Source of the DNA: JAWKMZ01 sp041391965
Lineage (GTDB): Bacteria; Bacteroidota; Bacteroidia; Flavobacteriales; Flavobacteriaceae
DNA: 64,000 bases
Reading direction: 5' to 3'
Assembly (NCBI GenBank): GCA_041391965.1
Contig: JAWKMZ010000007.1
Coordinates: forward strand, 32,481-96,480
The notes under the pieces were generated by a model. It did no database searches. It was not told the origin of the DNA and saw only the letters and a list, made by a program, of their open reading frames with translations. The translations under genes were made by a program, and so were the position numbers. Positions 53,083 to 62,317 of the stretch are shown piece by piece; positions within the stretch are counted from its first letter, which is position 1; each line of letters begins with the position of its first letter.

Positions 53083-54096
53083 ATGAGTAGTGAAAAAGAC
53101 GCAAAATTAAAAGCCTTAAAACTTACCTTAGATAAGTTGGATAAAGCCTATGGAAAGGGAACAGTAATGAAAATGAGCGACCAAGCGGTTGTTGAAGTAG
53201 ATGCTATTTCTTCTGGATCATTAGGGTTAGATATTGCATTAGGCGTTGGTGGTTACCCAAGAGGGCGAGTTATAGAAATTTATGGCCCAGAATCTTCAGG
53301 AAAAACCACATTGACTTTGCACGCCATTGCTGAGGCTCAAAAAGCAGGTGGTATTGCCGCTTTTATTGATGCAGAACATGCTTTTGATAGACATTATGCT
53401 GAAAAATTAGGCGTTGATTTAGAAAATTTAATTATTTCTCAACCCGACAATGGTGAACAAGCCTTAGAAATTGCAGATAACTTAATACGCTCTGGTGCTA
53501 TTGATATTGTAGTTGTTGACTCTGTTGCAGCATTAACACCAAAAAGTGAAATTGAAGGCGAAATGGGAGACTCAAAAATGGGACTTCATGCACGTTTAAT
53601 GTCTCAAGCCTTAAGAAAATTGACAGCTTCTATTAGCAAAACCAACTGTACAGTCATTTTTATTAACCAATTGCGTGAAAAAATAGGTGTCATGTTTGGC
53701 AACCCAGAAACGACAACAGGAGGTAATGCTTTAAAGTTTTATGCTTCGGTACGTTTAGATATACGTCGTTCAACACAAATCAAAGAAACAGATGGTAATG
53801 TATCTGGTAACAAAACCAGAGTAAAAGTGGTTAAAAATAAGGTAGCACCACCATTTAAAACAGCAGAGTTTGATATTATGTATGGTGAAGGCATCTCTAA
53901 GGTTGGAGAAATTTTAGATATTGCCGTAGAAAACGAAATTATTAAAAAAAGCGGTTCGTGGTTTAGTTATGAAGACACTAAATTAGGACAAGGTAGAGAT
54001 GCCGTTAAAGCATTAATAAAAGACAATCCAGAACTTATGGATGAGCTTGAGGCCAAAGTTAGAGTGATAGCTAAGGCTGCATCTTCAAACGATTAA
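53083..54096 (+). CDS. recA: Recombinase RecA
   Basis: RecA drives homologous recombination and strand exchange. The 337-residue protein has Walker A GPESSGKTT at about residues 68-75, VVDSVAALTPK, the L2 loop INQLREKIGVMFGNPETTTGG and KAPPF-like VAPPFKTAEFDI. The ATG at 53083 fits the family start. A strong terminator follows within 10 bp. Confidence 0.98.
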   Translation: MSSEKDAKLKALKLTLDKLDKAYGKGTVMKMSDQAVVEVDAISSGSLGLDIALGVGGYPRGRVIEIYGPESSGKTTLTLHAIAEAQKAGGIAAFIDAEHAFDRHYAEKLGVDLENLIISQPDNGEQALEIADNLIRSGAIDIVVVDSVAALTPKSEIEGEMGDSKMGLHARLMSQALRKLTASISKTNCTVIFINQLREKIGVMFGNPETTTGGNALKFYASVRLDIRRSTQIKETDGNVSGNKTRVKVVKNKVAPPFKTAEFDIMYGEGISKVGEILDIAVENEIIKKSGSWFSYEDTKLGQGRDAVKALIKDNPELMDELEAKVRVIAKAASSND

Positions 54097-54101
54097 AAAT
54101 T

Positions 54102-54130
54102 AAAATCCCGATATGTTTCGGGATTTTTTT
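54102..54130 (+). terminator. Terminator after recA
   Basis: A 10-bp perfect stem AAAATCCCGA/TCGGGATTTT (54102-54111 and 54118-54127) with a 6-nt loop and a T-run begins 5 bp after the recA stop. Confidence 0.88.
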
Positions 54131-54209
54131 TACTTTACTACGCAACCTTTGTCAATTAATTGCATCTACAACACATAAAGGAATAGTATATCCTAAATCG
54201 AATGACTTT

Positions 54210-54620
54210 ATGAAACGATTAATTTTAGTATGTGTATTAGCACTTTCATTTATATCATGTTCAGTTAATAATGATGATACAAATGATTTTTATTATGAAA
54301 TCCTACCTATAGATAGTGTGGATATTCCGTCAGAATTTACACTTGGACAAACCTATCAAATAACGGTTAGTTATTATAAACCATCAGGTTGTTATGTGTT
54401 TAATGATTTTTATTATGCAAGTGAACTTAACCAACGAACCGTTGCCGTTATAAATACGGTTTATCCTAATCAAACCTGTACTCAAGAACCCGTTTTAACC
54501 GAAGCCACCTTTAATTTTATGGTCAATAGTAATGGAACTTATGTGTTTAGATTTTGGCAAGGTGAAGATGAAAATGGTAACGATTTGTATTATATTGTAG
54601 AAGTACCAGTTGTAGAATAA
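54210..54620 (+). CDS. Predicted lipoprotein of unknown function
   Basis: The 136-residue protein has a lipobox ending at Cys17 (SFISC) followed by a short Asn/Asp-rich linker. A beta-rich domain follows, with two widely spaced cysteines (SGCYVFNDF and QTCTQEP) that could form a disulfide. No named family is recognised. It stands alone between recA and the sigma factor gene. Confidence 0.65.
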   Translation: MKRLILVCVLALSFISCSVNNDDTNDFYYEILPIDSVDIPSEFTLGQTYQITVSYYKPSGCYVFNDFYYASELNQRTVAVINTVYPNQTCTQEPVLTEATFNFMVNSNGTYVFRFWQGEDENGNDLYYIVEVPVVE

Positions 54621-54647
54621 ATTTTAAATAACTAATACTTATAACAT

Positions 54648-55190
54648 GTGAGTTTAGAACAACTCATCATAGATTGTAAAAAAAATGATGCTAAAGCACA
54701 AGGCCAACTATATAAGCTCTACGCAAGCAAGCTATTTTCGCTGTGTTTAAAGTATTCAAAAAATTATGCAGAAGCACAAGATAATCTGCAAGATGCATTT
54801 GTGACCATTTTTAACAAAATGTCACAGTATAACCATAAAGGTTCTTTGGAAGGTTGGATGAAACGAATAGCCATTAACACAGCGTTGCAACGCTACAGAA
54901 GTGTTGGTGTATTTGACATTATAAATGAAGATCAAATAGAAGATGTCACTATTGATGTGGATGAAGAAACAATACGTATGGATTTTTTATTAAGCATTAT
55001 TCAAGAATTGCCAGACAGATATCGCTTAGTGTTTAACTTATATGTATTAGATGATTATTCGCATAAAGAAATAGCAGAAATGCTCAATATTTCAACCGGA
55101 ACCTCAAAATCAAATCTTGCCAGAGCACGATTGATTTTAAAAGAAAAAATTGAACAATACAAAGCGCGTTTAAACTCGCAAAGTTTATAA
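54648..55190 (+). CDS. ECF-type RNA polymerase sigma factor
   Basis: The 180-residue protein has sigma region 2 (LYKLYASKLFSLCLKYSKN, then DAFVTIF) and region 4 with the helix-turn-helix DDYSHKEIAEMLNISTGTSK. It begins at a GTG (54648). Its stop overlaps the start of a membrane protein by 1 bp; that protein is the probable anti-sigma partner. The regulon is unknown. Confidence 0.9.
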   Translation: MSLEQLIIDCKKNDAKAQGQLYKLYASKLFSLCLKYSKNYAEAQDNLQDAFVTIFNKMSQYNHKGSLEGWMKRIAINTALQRYRSVGVFDIINEDQIEDVTIDVDEETIRMDFLLSIIQELPDRYRLVFNLYVLDDYSHKEIAEMLNISTGTSKSNLARARLILKEKIEQYKARLNSQSL

Positions 55191-56716
55191 TGAGTGATAA
55201 AAAACAAATAGACCGACTTTTTCAGGAAAAGTTCAAAAATTTTGAAGTGATACCTGACGAATCTGCTTGGGAAAACATACACAATCGTTTGCATAAAGAT
55301 AAACGCAAGCGACGCGTCCTTCCTATTTGGTGGAGAGTTGCTGGTGTTGCAGCACTTTTAGCATTATTGTTTACCGCTGGCAATGCTATTTTTACTGATG
55401 CGTCTAATAAAATAACCAACACTAAAGTGGTAGATACCAAAAACGTATCTGAAGAAAAATTAAATACCAATCCTGAAATGGATCAGCATAGTAAAATAAA
55501 TACAGAAGCTAACAATAATAGCATTGTAACGAAAGTCGATAACAATACTACAAATTCAGTAGAAAAGACCTCAGAAGCACCAATTAAAAGCAGCACCAAA
55601 GGATTGATGAATCAAAAAGCATCGTCAACTAAAGTAGCTACAAATACGCAACCCCAAAATGCGACATTAAATGCAAACAAGCCGATAAACGCATCACAAA
55701 AAGATAACAATTTTGGTACTGATACCAAAGATGCTGTTGTACAAAGCTCCTCAAATCTACCTGAACCTAACCCAAATGTATTTGAACTTCAAAATCCATC
55801 AAAAGTAGAAGAGAATGCTATTGTAAACACCTCTAAAAATGCCGCCAAATTGGCTCAGGCAGATGCGTCTTTAACCGAAAAATTAGATGCAACTACAGAC
55901 CAAGATAGCATAACCAATTTAAAAGAAGATAACACCATAGAAGACGCTATTGCTGAAGCTGACAAAACAATTGAAGAAGAGGAAGAAGAGAAATTGAACA
56001 GGTGGAGTGTTTCACCAAATGCTGCGCCTGTTTATTTCAATACGCTTGGAAAAGGTTCTTCAATTGATGCACAATTTGTTGACAATCCAAAAAATGGCGA
56101 TGTTAACATGAGTTATGGTATTAATGGAAGTTATGCTTTAAACCATAAATTAAAAATTAGAGCAGGAATCAACAAAGTTAATTTAGGTTATAGTACAGAC
56201 CATATTATTTCTTACAGAAGTGCTCAGGCATTTACGGCTACAAGCAATACTACCTTAAAAAATGTTGCCTTTAATGCGAGCAATCAAAACATGACATTTT
56301 TGAGTACAGAAACCTTAAGTAGAAATAACACACCAGAAATTATCAATGCTAAATCTAAAGGAGCAATAGACCAACAATTTGGTTTTATTGAAGTGCCTTT
56401 AGAAATAGAATACGCTGTCATTAACAAAAAAATTGGCATTAATGTCATAGGTGGTTTTAGCACCTTTTTTGTTGATAAGAATGACATCTACTCTGTAATT
56501 GATGGCAATAGCACACGTATTGGCGAAGCAAATAACATTAATAATATGAGTTATAGTGCCAACTTTGGTTTGGGCATTAACTATAACTTTTCGAGTAAAT
56601 TGAAATTAAACCTTGAACCTATGTTTAAGTATCAAATAAATACATTTACGAATAGTTCTGGTGATTTTCAGCCATATTTTATTGGTTTATATACTGGGTT
56701 TAGTTTTAAGTTTTAG
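55190..56716 (+). CDS. Membrane-anchored anti-sigma-like protein with C-terminal outer-membrane-barrel-type domain
   Basis: The 508-residue protein has a short cytoplasmic N-terminus with VIPDESAWENIHNRL, an amphipathic pattern common in Bacteroidota anti-sigma-like proteins. One membrane helix follows at about residues 47-65. A long Asn/Lys/Thr-rich linker (about 70-270) then leads to a C-terminal domain with alternating strands ending in FSFKF, typical of outer-membrane beta-barrels. It overlaps the sigma gene by 1 bp. Its N-terminus probably holds the sigma factor. Confidence 0.75.
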   Translation: MSDKKQIDRLFQEKFKNFEVIPDESAWENIHNRLHKDKRKRRVLPIWWRVAGVAALLALLFTAGNAIFTDASNKITNTKVVDTKNVSEEKLNTNPEMDQHSKINTEANNNSIVTKVDNNTTNSVEKTSEAPIKSSTKGLMNQKASSTKVATNTQPQNATLNANKPINASQKDNNFGTDTKDAVVQSSSNLPEPNPNVFELQNPSKVEENAIVNTSKNAAKLAQADASLTEKLDATTDQDSITNLKEDNTIEDAIAEADKTIEEEEEEKLNRWSVSPNAAPVYFNTLGKGSSIDAQFVDNPKNGDVNMSYGINGSYALNHKLKIRAGINKVNLGYSTDHIISYRSAQAFTATSNTTLKNVAFNASNQNMTFLSTETLSRNNTPEIINAKSKGAIDQQFGFIEVPLEIEYAVINKKIGINVIGGFSTFFVDKNDIYSVIDGNSTRIGEANNINNMSYSANFGLGINYNFSSKLKLNLEPMFKYQINTFTNSSGDFQPYFIGLYTGFSFKF

Positions 56717-56762
56717 TTTTTAGTTGGTTAGATGCGTTATTGCAATTGTGTAATAATGACGG

Positions 56763-56795
56763 AAAAGCCACTCTGTGCCAAGAGTGGCTTTTTTA
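56763..56795 (+). terminator. Terminator after the sigma/anti-sigma pair
   Basis: A 12-bp stem AAAAGCCACTCT/AGAGTGGCTTTT (56763-56774 and 56781-56792) with a 6-nt loop and a T-run. It begins 46 bp after the stop and could also serve the minus-strand gene ending at 56908. Confidence 0.88.
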
Positions 56796-56907
56796 GCACT
56801 AATCAAATAACAAACTAAAGTTAAATAGTAAGAATGCTTCAGTTTCTCGTCCGTTTTTTTTACCCTATCGTGCTATACAACTCAAAAAGTTTAAATGGGT
56901 TGTAAGG

Positions 56908-57960
56908 CTAATTTTTAACAAACCGAAAATTTATACCATTAGAAAGAGACAGGATGTAAGTACCTTGAGAAAGAGTTGATGTTTTTATTTTTTCGTTTGG
57001 TTGGATAATTCCTTCATAAATATTAACCCCTAAAATATTATATATCTGATAAGCAGTTTTTTCTTTTAAATTAGAAATTTGGATATAATCTTTTACTGGA
57101 TTTGGAAATAGTTGAAGTTTGTTTTGATAAATAGGGTTTTCTACTCCTAAAATTCCTTCTACTTTAGAAATTTTGCTGGCACCTTTTTCTAAAATATACA
57201 ATGTACTTCCGGCGAGCTCAATATCAGAAGGATGATTAACTCCAGTTACAAGATCTGTTGGAAGGTTGTTGCTGGTATTGGTTATGTCTTTAAACGATAT
57301 TTTATTATCTAAATATTCTGTGACATAAATAATATTTCCACTCATACGAATTCCGAGTGGTCTGTTAACACTTGTTACTACGTTGACAGGAGTTGTAATA
57401 CCATTTGTCACATCAATTTTTGAAACTCTGTTGGCTATGCCTTGTGCCATATAAAGGATATTGCCTTGAAGGACTAATCCGACTGGTGCAAAATTAAAGT
57501 TGCTTGTAGCCACTACTTCTGTAGTAGGATTTGGGTCGGTTACATCAAATTTTGCAACAATGTCGTTATTGTTATCGGAGTAATACAAGGTATTTCCGGA
57601 AATAAGCAAACCATTTGGCGAACCAATTCCTGAAATAACAGTTTCTAAAGTTGGTGCGGTGTCGGTTACATCGATTTTAGAAATTCTTCCTGCGCCAAAT
57701 TCGGCAATATAAAGTATATTACCGCTCATTGCCATCCCTACGGCATCATTAAGCCCACCGATGACCGAAACTGGAGTTGGCGAATTTTGTGTAATATCAA
57801 TTTTTAAGATTTCGTTTTGGGTAGAAAAATACAAATCATTACCATTGAGAAGTAAACGGTTTGGCTGGTTTAATCCAGTAACAACATCAATAACATCCTG
57901 TGCATTTATATTAAGAAACCAAAAAAATGTGAAGACGATTAAAAGAAGTTTTGTTTTCAT
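56908..57960 (-). CDS. T9SS-exported beta-propeller protein
   Basis: From the ATG at 57960 the protein has a signal peptide (LLLIVFTFFWFLNINAQ) and at least five repeats of about 45 residues of the type SGNILYIAEFGAGRISKIDV, with NHL-like beta-propeller character. The last 75 residues form a type A T9SS sorting domain (LQLFPNPVKDYIQI and LSQGTYILSLSNG). It should be secreted and attached at the cell surface by the type IX system, whose SprE is also encoded here. Its ligand is unknown. It ends the minus-strand accessory group. Confidence 0.85.
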   Translation of the reverse strand: MKTKLLLIVFTFFWFLNINAQDVIDVVTGLNQPNRLLLNGNDLYFSTQNEILKIDITQNSPTPVSVIGGLNDAVGMAMSGNILYIAEFGAGRISKIDVTDTAPTLETVISGIGSPNGLLISGNTLYYSDNNNDIVAKFDVTDPNPTTEVVATSNFNFAPVGLVLQGNILYMAQGIANRVSKIDVTNGITTPVNVVTSVNRPLGIRMSGNIIYVTEYLDNKISFKDITNTSNNLPTDLVTGVNHPSDIELAGSTLYILEKGASKISKVEGILGVENPIYQNKLQLFPNPVKDYIQISNLKEKTAYQIYNILGVNIYEGIIQPNEKIKTSTLSQGTYILSLSNGINFRFVKN

Positions 57961-58061
57961 AATTTTAATTAAATTAAGATTAATACCATAATACATCGTA
58001 TAAATCAAAAATTGTCATCATTAAATAAAAATCAAAACAGTAATTCAAAAAAAGAGTTTAT

Positions 58062-58580
58062 CTAATTTATAGAATCCATCCAAGTTTTTATAGTATTAAA
58101 ATCATATCCGTAAACGAATTTTAATATTTTTTTGTTTTTTATCAAGGCGGTATAAGGTGTTTTGACAACGTTCAACTTAATGAGGTCATCAGAATTATTG
58201 ATGCCGTCTAAACCAATTTTCTGTAAAATAGCATCTCTTGAAGCAAAGTTTTTTAGGGTCTTATCATAGGTTTTTAAAACAAGATTGTTTTTAAGTTTGG
58301 TGGCTAATTTTGTTGAATCTTTGTAGGTCGAAAATGTGATGTAATGGATGTTTTTACTTTCTATCGTGGTTTTTAATTCTGGGTTTTCTTCTAAAAGGGT
58401 TTTAGTGCCAACAGACCAAACATTAATTAGTAAATAATTAGTTGACTGGTAATCGGTTTTATAAAATTCGGACTGCTTAAAAGGGATGGGTTGAGGTTGA
58501 ATAGTAATAGTACCAAACCATAAAATTGAAATTGATATCAAAACAACACCAATAGCTAATAAAATTAAAATTCTTTTCAT
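58062..58580 (-). CDS. Thioredoxin-fold membrane-anchored protein lacking the CXXC
   Basis: The 172-residue protein begins with a signal anchor (KRILILLAIGVVLISISILWF). The part LLINVWSVGTKTLLEENPEL lines up with the TlpA-type motif (NFWATWCxPCxxExP), but both cysteines are replaced (GTKT). A cis-Pro-like segment VKTPYTALIKNKKILK follows near the end, as in thioredoxin folds. There is no other Cys in the protein. It starts 12 bp after the TonB-like receptor stop and is co-directional with it. A redox function is excluded; binding is more likely. Confidence 0.7.
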   Translation of the reverse strand: MKRILILLAIGVVLISISILWFGTITIQPQPIPFKQSEFYKTDYQSTNYLLINVWSVGTKTLLEENPELKTTIESKNIHYITFSTYKDSTKLATKLKNNLVLKTYDKTLKNFASRDAILQKIGLDGINNSDDLIKLNVVKTPYTALIKNKKILKFVYGYDFNTIKTWMDSIN

Positions 58581-58592
58581 AAGATGGATATT

Positions 58593-61238
58593 TTAATATT
58601 TAAACTGAATTGAAAAGAGTATAAAACGTTTCTGTAAATTATGCTGAAAAATAGAAGTTGAAAAATCTGAAATATTGATATTTCTATAAATCTTTTTATT
58701 CAATAAATTATTAGCTTTTAACAAGTATTCGATTTTGCTGTTTTTAGGGCTATAAGACAAATTAACATCTAAAAATAAATCTCCTGAAATATTTTGATTT
58801 AAATCTGGTTTAAAAAACTGGCTGTTTATCGTAAATTGAAAATCATCCTTCAAATATTTTATTTTAAAATCATTTTGAAATGAAGAAAATGAACTTGATG
58901 AATTATAGTTATTTGAGTAATTATTATTACTAAACATTATTTTGTTTTCAAAATTTAAATGGCTTTGAAAACCTGTTCTAATATAAACCTGTCCGAGTAA
59001 ATTTTTATTAGTGTTATCCCTTAATTGAGAATTATTAATAATATTTTGATAATTTAATATTGTATATGAACTATTAATATTAATTGTAGATTTTAAAAAA
59101 TGAATATATTTTTCAAAATCCACATTAAAACTTAAATTTTTATTATTAGTAGAGCTAACAATTGATGTGTAAAAATCTGTGTTTTCAGTAACATTAAATT
59201 GATTGATATATCCATACTTTCTAAAACTATAAGTAGCAGATGTGTTAAATTGAAAAAGGTTATAAAAGTCATTTATTCTATAGCCTAATGAAACACTGTT
59301 TTTATTAAACAAATTGAACTTAAAGTTATTATTAAAAAAGGTTCTATTATTTGTTAGTATTAAACCTGAGTATATTTTATGAACTTCTGGCAATTGATTT
59401 GTCAAACTATAAGTTGAATAAAAGTGTGATGTTTTGTTTAAATAATAATTAATAGAAAATGTTGGTTGTATGGTAAAAAAATTCTCATTATAATTTGCTA
59501 ACGTATTTAAATCATTCAATTTAATATTTAGTGTAGAGTTATTAAACTTTGCTATAAATTGCCACTTTTTTATTTTGTATTGGAATATGAAATTTGTAAA
59601 CAGATTTGCTGACTTATAATACATGTTATTTGTCAAATATTGATTACTGTTGTTTATTCCAATTAATTCTGAATCTATGAAATTTTCATTAAAGTTATAA
59701 CCTAATGCAATCTCATATTCACTTTTATTAGTTTTGGAAAGTATTTTTGATTGTAGTTTGAAATAATTTTTCTTGAAATCAATAGCCTGTTTAAGTTCAT
59801 TCGATTCAAATAATATATCAACATTTTGAGGAATATTATTTGTTGAAAAGCCTCCGAAAAACTGTAACACTTTCTTGTCATTTATGCGATATGTATATTC
59901 TATATTATTCTTTACAAAGACATCCTTGCTTTTAGTAATATTTTCAAAATTTGAATTATTGAACCCTGTTGAAGTTTTATTAATTGTCTGAGAATCCCAT
60001 TTACCAGTAGACGTAAGCAATGAGTTTTTATTTATATTATATATTAAATCGTAACCAAAAGTATTGATTAATGGCTTTTTAGAAATATCCTCTTTATTTG
60101 AAATAGATAAGGCCTCATTGTTAAAAGTGTAGATTGTATTGTATAATTCATTTCTTGTTAGTTTATCTTTAAACAGGTTATAATTAAGTTTAAAGGACAC
60201 TTTTCTATTAATTTTATATAAGGCATTAATACTACCAAAAAAATTATTATTTACACTTATTCTATTATTTGGCAAATTTGAATTAAACCCAGAGCTATTG
60301 ACCAAGTTGGTTGTTCTTTGTTCAAGTTCATTGATTTTAGACATTTCAAAAGCGTTAGAAGTAAAATTATATGGACTATAATTTTCACCAATATTATTAT
60401 AACTTAAAGTAGAAAACCCTTTTAATTTTTTGGAAACTGAAATTGTGTTTACTTTTAATAGTGCTTTGTCTTTTAAACCGAAACCTATTTGTGTATTTCC
60501 TGACAAATCCGTTTTTCCTTTTTTTAATATTAAGTTAATGGCGACATCCTCAGAAGTTTTAATGTCTTTAAGTAAAGGGTTAACGTTGTAATCTTCAATA
60601 GCCTGAACGCCTTCTATAATTTCAGAATCTATGTTTTTGGTGCCAATTGTATAATTAGAATCAAAAATATTATCGTTGTCTAAGAGGACTCTAACAACCT
60701 GTTTGCCTTTAAATTTTATGATTCCATTATCTCCTACGCTTATACCAGGTAATTTTTTTAGTAAATCTTCTACAACACTTTCACTACCATCTTTAAATTG
60801 ATTAATATTATATACTGTAGTATCTTTTTTAACAGTGATAGGTCTTTTATCACTTTCTATATAAATTTCGTCCAATTCTGTAAGCCTTTGTGACAATTTA
60901 AAATTTACAGTGTAAACTTTATTTTTTTGAATCTTATCAACTAATAAAATTTTTGATTTTGCCAAATGGCTAATAATTGAAGTCTCTATAAATAAACTAT
61001 CTAAATCTTTAGAAATCCTAATACTATAATTACCATTGTCATCGGTCGTAGAGAAATTTATTAAATTACCCTCTCCGTTTTTTATGAGAATATTAACAAA
61101 AGGAATGGGTTCGCCACTTAAATCCTCTACAACGATACCTTCTACCATTTGTTGTGATAAACAATGAGCAATAGATATTAAAAATAAAGCCATAAATAGT
61201 ATTATGGCTTTATTTTTATTTGAATAATTAATCCTCAA
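58593..61238 (-). CDS. TonB-dependent-receptor-like outer membrane beta-barrel protein
   Basis: The 881-residue protein has a signal peptide, then a carboxypeptidase-like regulatory domain (VEGIVVEDLSGEPIPFVNIL), a plug-like domain (DLLKKLPGISVGDNGIIKFKG), and a large C-terminal beta-barrel ending LFSIQFKY. The final aromatic residue fits the outer-membrane insertion signal. This architecture is typical of Bacteroidota GLPGLI-associated barrels. The gene overlaps the GLPGLI gene by 11 bp. The TonB box is not obvious, so energy coupling is uncertain. Confidence 0.85.
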   Translation of the reverse strand: MRINYSNKNKAIILFMALFLISIAHCLSQQMVEGIVVEDLSGEPIPFVNILIKNGEGNLINFSTTDDNGNYSIRISKDLDSLFIETSIISHLAKSKILLVDKIQKNKVYTVNFKLSQRLTELDEIYIESDKRPITVKKDTTVYNINQFKDGSESVVEDLLKKLPGISVGDNGIIKFKGKQVVRVLLDNDNIFDSNYTIGTKNIDSEIIEGVQAIEDYNVNPLLKDIKTSEDVAINLILKKGKTDLSGNTQIGFGLKDKALLKVNTISVSKKLKGFSTLSYNNIGENYSPYNFTSNAFEMSKINELEQRTTNLVNSSGFNSNLPNNRISVNNNFFGSINALYKINRKVSFKLNYNLFKDKLTRNELYNTIYTFNNEALSISNKEDISKKPLINTFGYDLIYNINKNSLLTSTGKWDSQTINKTSTGFNNSNFENITKSKDVFVKNNIEYTYRINDKKVLQFFGGFSTNNIPQNVDILFESNELKQAIDFKKNYFKLQSKILSKTNKSEYEIALGYNFNENFIDSELIGINNSNQYLTNNMYYKSANLFTNFIFQYKIKKWQFIAKFNNSTLNIKLNDLNTLANYNENFFTIQPTFSINYYLNKTSHFYSTYSLTNQLPEVHKIYSGLILTNNRTFFNNNFKFNLFNKNSVSLGYRINDFYNLFQFNTSATYSFRKYGYINQFNVTENTDFYTSIVSSTNNKNLSFNVDFEKYIHFLKSTININSSYTILNYQNIINNSQLRDNTNKNLLGQVYIRTGFQSHLNFENKIMFSNNNYSNNYNSSSSFSSFQNDFKIKYLKDDFQFTINSQFFKPDLNQNISGDLFLDVNLSYSPKNSKIEYLLKANNLLNKKIYRNINISDFSTSIFQHNLQKRFILFSIQFKY

Positions 61239-61977
61239 TTAAAATTTCTATTTTTCGTTTTGGTATTGACATTGAGCCTCCGTCTTCATCAGTATAAGAT
61301 AAAAGTTCAATATACTTTTTTTTGTATTTTGAGATAAACTCATCCCAAGATATTGCTTTTCCTATTTCAGTTTCAAACGGATTATCTATTTTTGTCTTAC
61401 TGTTATTAATTTTGACTTTAAAAGCTGTAATAATAAAAACATTGTCAGTTGACTTTATTTCCAATATTACTCCAGGTAAGCCACTAAACTTCCAAGGACC
61501 ATTATTAAACGGAATTTTAGTAGTAAAATAGGCGATGTAATCCCTTCCTCTATAATTTATGGTTGCTTTTTGACATTTATAACCTAAAATATTTTTAAAC
61601 TCGTTAGATAACTTCCAATTGAAAACATTAAAATTATCTTTAACACAGAAAGGAGTAGTGAAAATCCTTTCAATACTATATATGGATTTGGAGTTTATTT
61701 CTTTATAAATTTTAGGGTTTTTAGTTGATCTGACATTTAAAAAAGTAACTTGACCATTATCTTCTTCATCTATAAAATCATCATTTCCTGCAAAGTCCAT
61801 TTCATATATTGAAAAAGAGTTATTAGCCAAAAGAAATGAATTAATTGTAGTCCTAGATGGAATACCTTCAATATGTATTGAGTGGGTATAATTAATAACT
61901 AAAGTACTTTTGTCTATATTATCTTGGGCAAAAGAAGAGCATACAAAGAAAAGCAAAAATAAAAACTTATAATTCAT
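61228..61977 (-). CDS. GLPGLI family protein
   Basis: The 249-residue protein has a Sec signal peptide (FLFLLFFVCSSFAQ) and the family signature SGLPGVILEIKS, where GLPGLI has become GLPGVI. The surrounding segment ILGYKCQKATINYRGRDYIAYFT is typical. Function of the family is not established; it usually occurs beside carboxypeptidase-like/TonB-type barrels, as here (11-bp overlap). It carries two cysteines (CVKD and KCQK). Confidence 0.88.
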   Translation of the reverse strand: MNYKFLFLLFFVCSSFAQDNIDKSTLVINYTHSIHIEGIPSRTTINSFLLANNSFSIYEMDFAGNDDFIDEEDNGQVTFLNVRSTKNPKIYKEINSKSIYSIERIFTTPFCVKDNFNVFNWKLSNEFKNILGYKCQKATINYRGRDYIAYFTTKIPFNNGPWKFSGLPGVILEIKSTDNVFIITAFKVKINNSKTKIDNPFETEIGKAISWDEFISKYKKKYIELLSYTDEDGGSMSIPKRKIEILIED

Positions 61978-62017
61978 AGTAATATAATATATAATTAAAA
62001 AATATAACAGGAATCAC

Positions 62018-62035
62018 TTTCTGATTTAACAGAAA
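62018..62035. other. Small hairpin between the peptide gene and the GLPGLI gene
   Basis: TTTCTG/CAGAAA with a 6-nt loop (62018-62035) in the 91-bp gap. It has no long T-run and could be an attenuator or processing site lowering downstream expression. Confidence 0.35.
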
Positions 62036-62068
62036 ATACACACCTTAATATTAATATTCAAATTATTA

Positions 62069-62317
62069 TCAACCAGCATTCAATTCTTGAACTTTCAACT
62101 TAGCCTTCTTATTTGCGGCTAAACAAGCTAAAGTAGTTGCTGTTGGTCCAGAGCCTGGTATACATGCTGAAACAGATCCAGCGGGCTCTCCATTATATGT
62201 AATAGCTACATAGCAACAAGTCTGACCTTGTAATACATTTTCCTTTGCAAGATTGTTTGAACTAGTGAAGGACATTAAACCCAATGCTAAAACAAATAAA
62301 AAAACAATTTTTTTCAT
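62069..62317 (-). CDS. Small secreted four-cysteine peptide
   Basis: From the ATG at 62317 the peptide has 82 residues: a Sec signal peptide (KKIVFLFVLALGLMSF, then TSSNN), and a mature part of about 60 residues with Cys34, Cys35, Cys52 and Cys65. The cysteines fall in QTCCYVAITYNG, SACIPGSG and LACLAANK. The C-terminus is Lys-rich and ends NAG. I know no family for it. It is the first gene of the minus-strand group with the GLPGLI and barrel genes. Upstream there are TAGAAG repeats. A longer in-frame start at 62374 lacks the signal peptide position and was not used. Confidence 0.7.
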   Translation of the reverse strand: MKKIVFLFVLALGLMSFTSSNNLAKENVLQGQTCCYVAITYNGEPAGSVSACIPGSGPTATTLACLAANKKAKLKVQELNAG

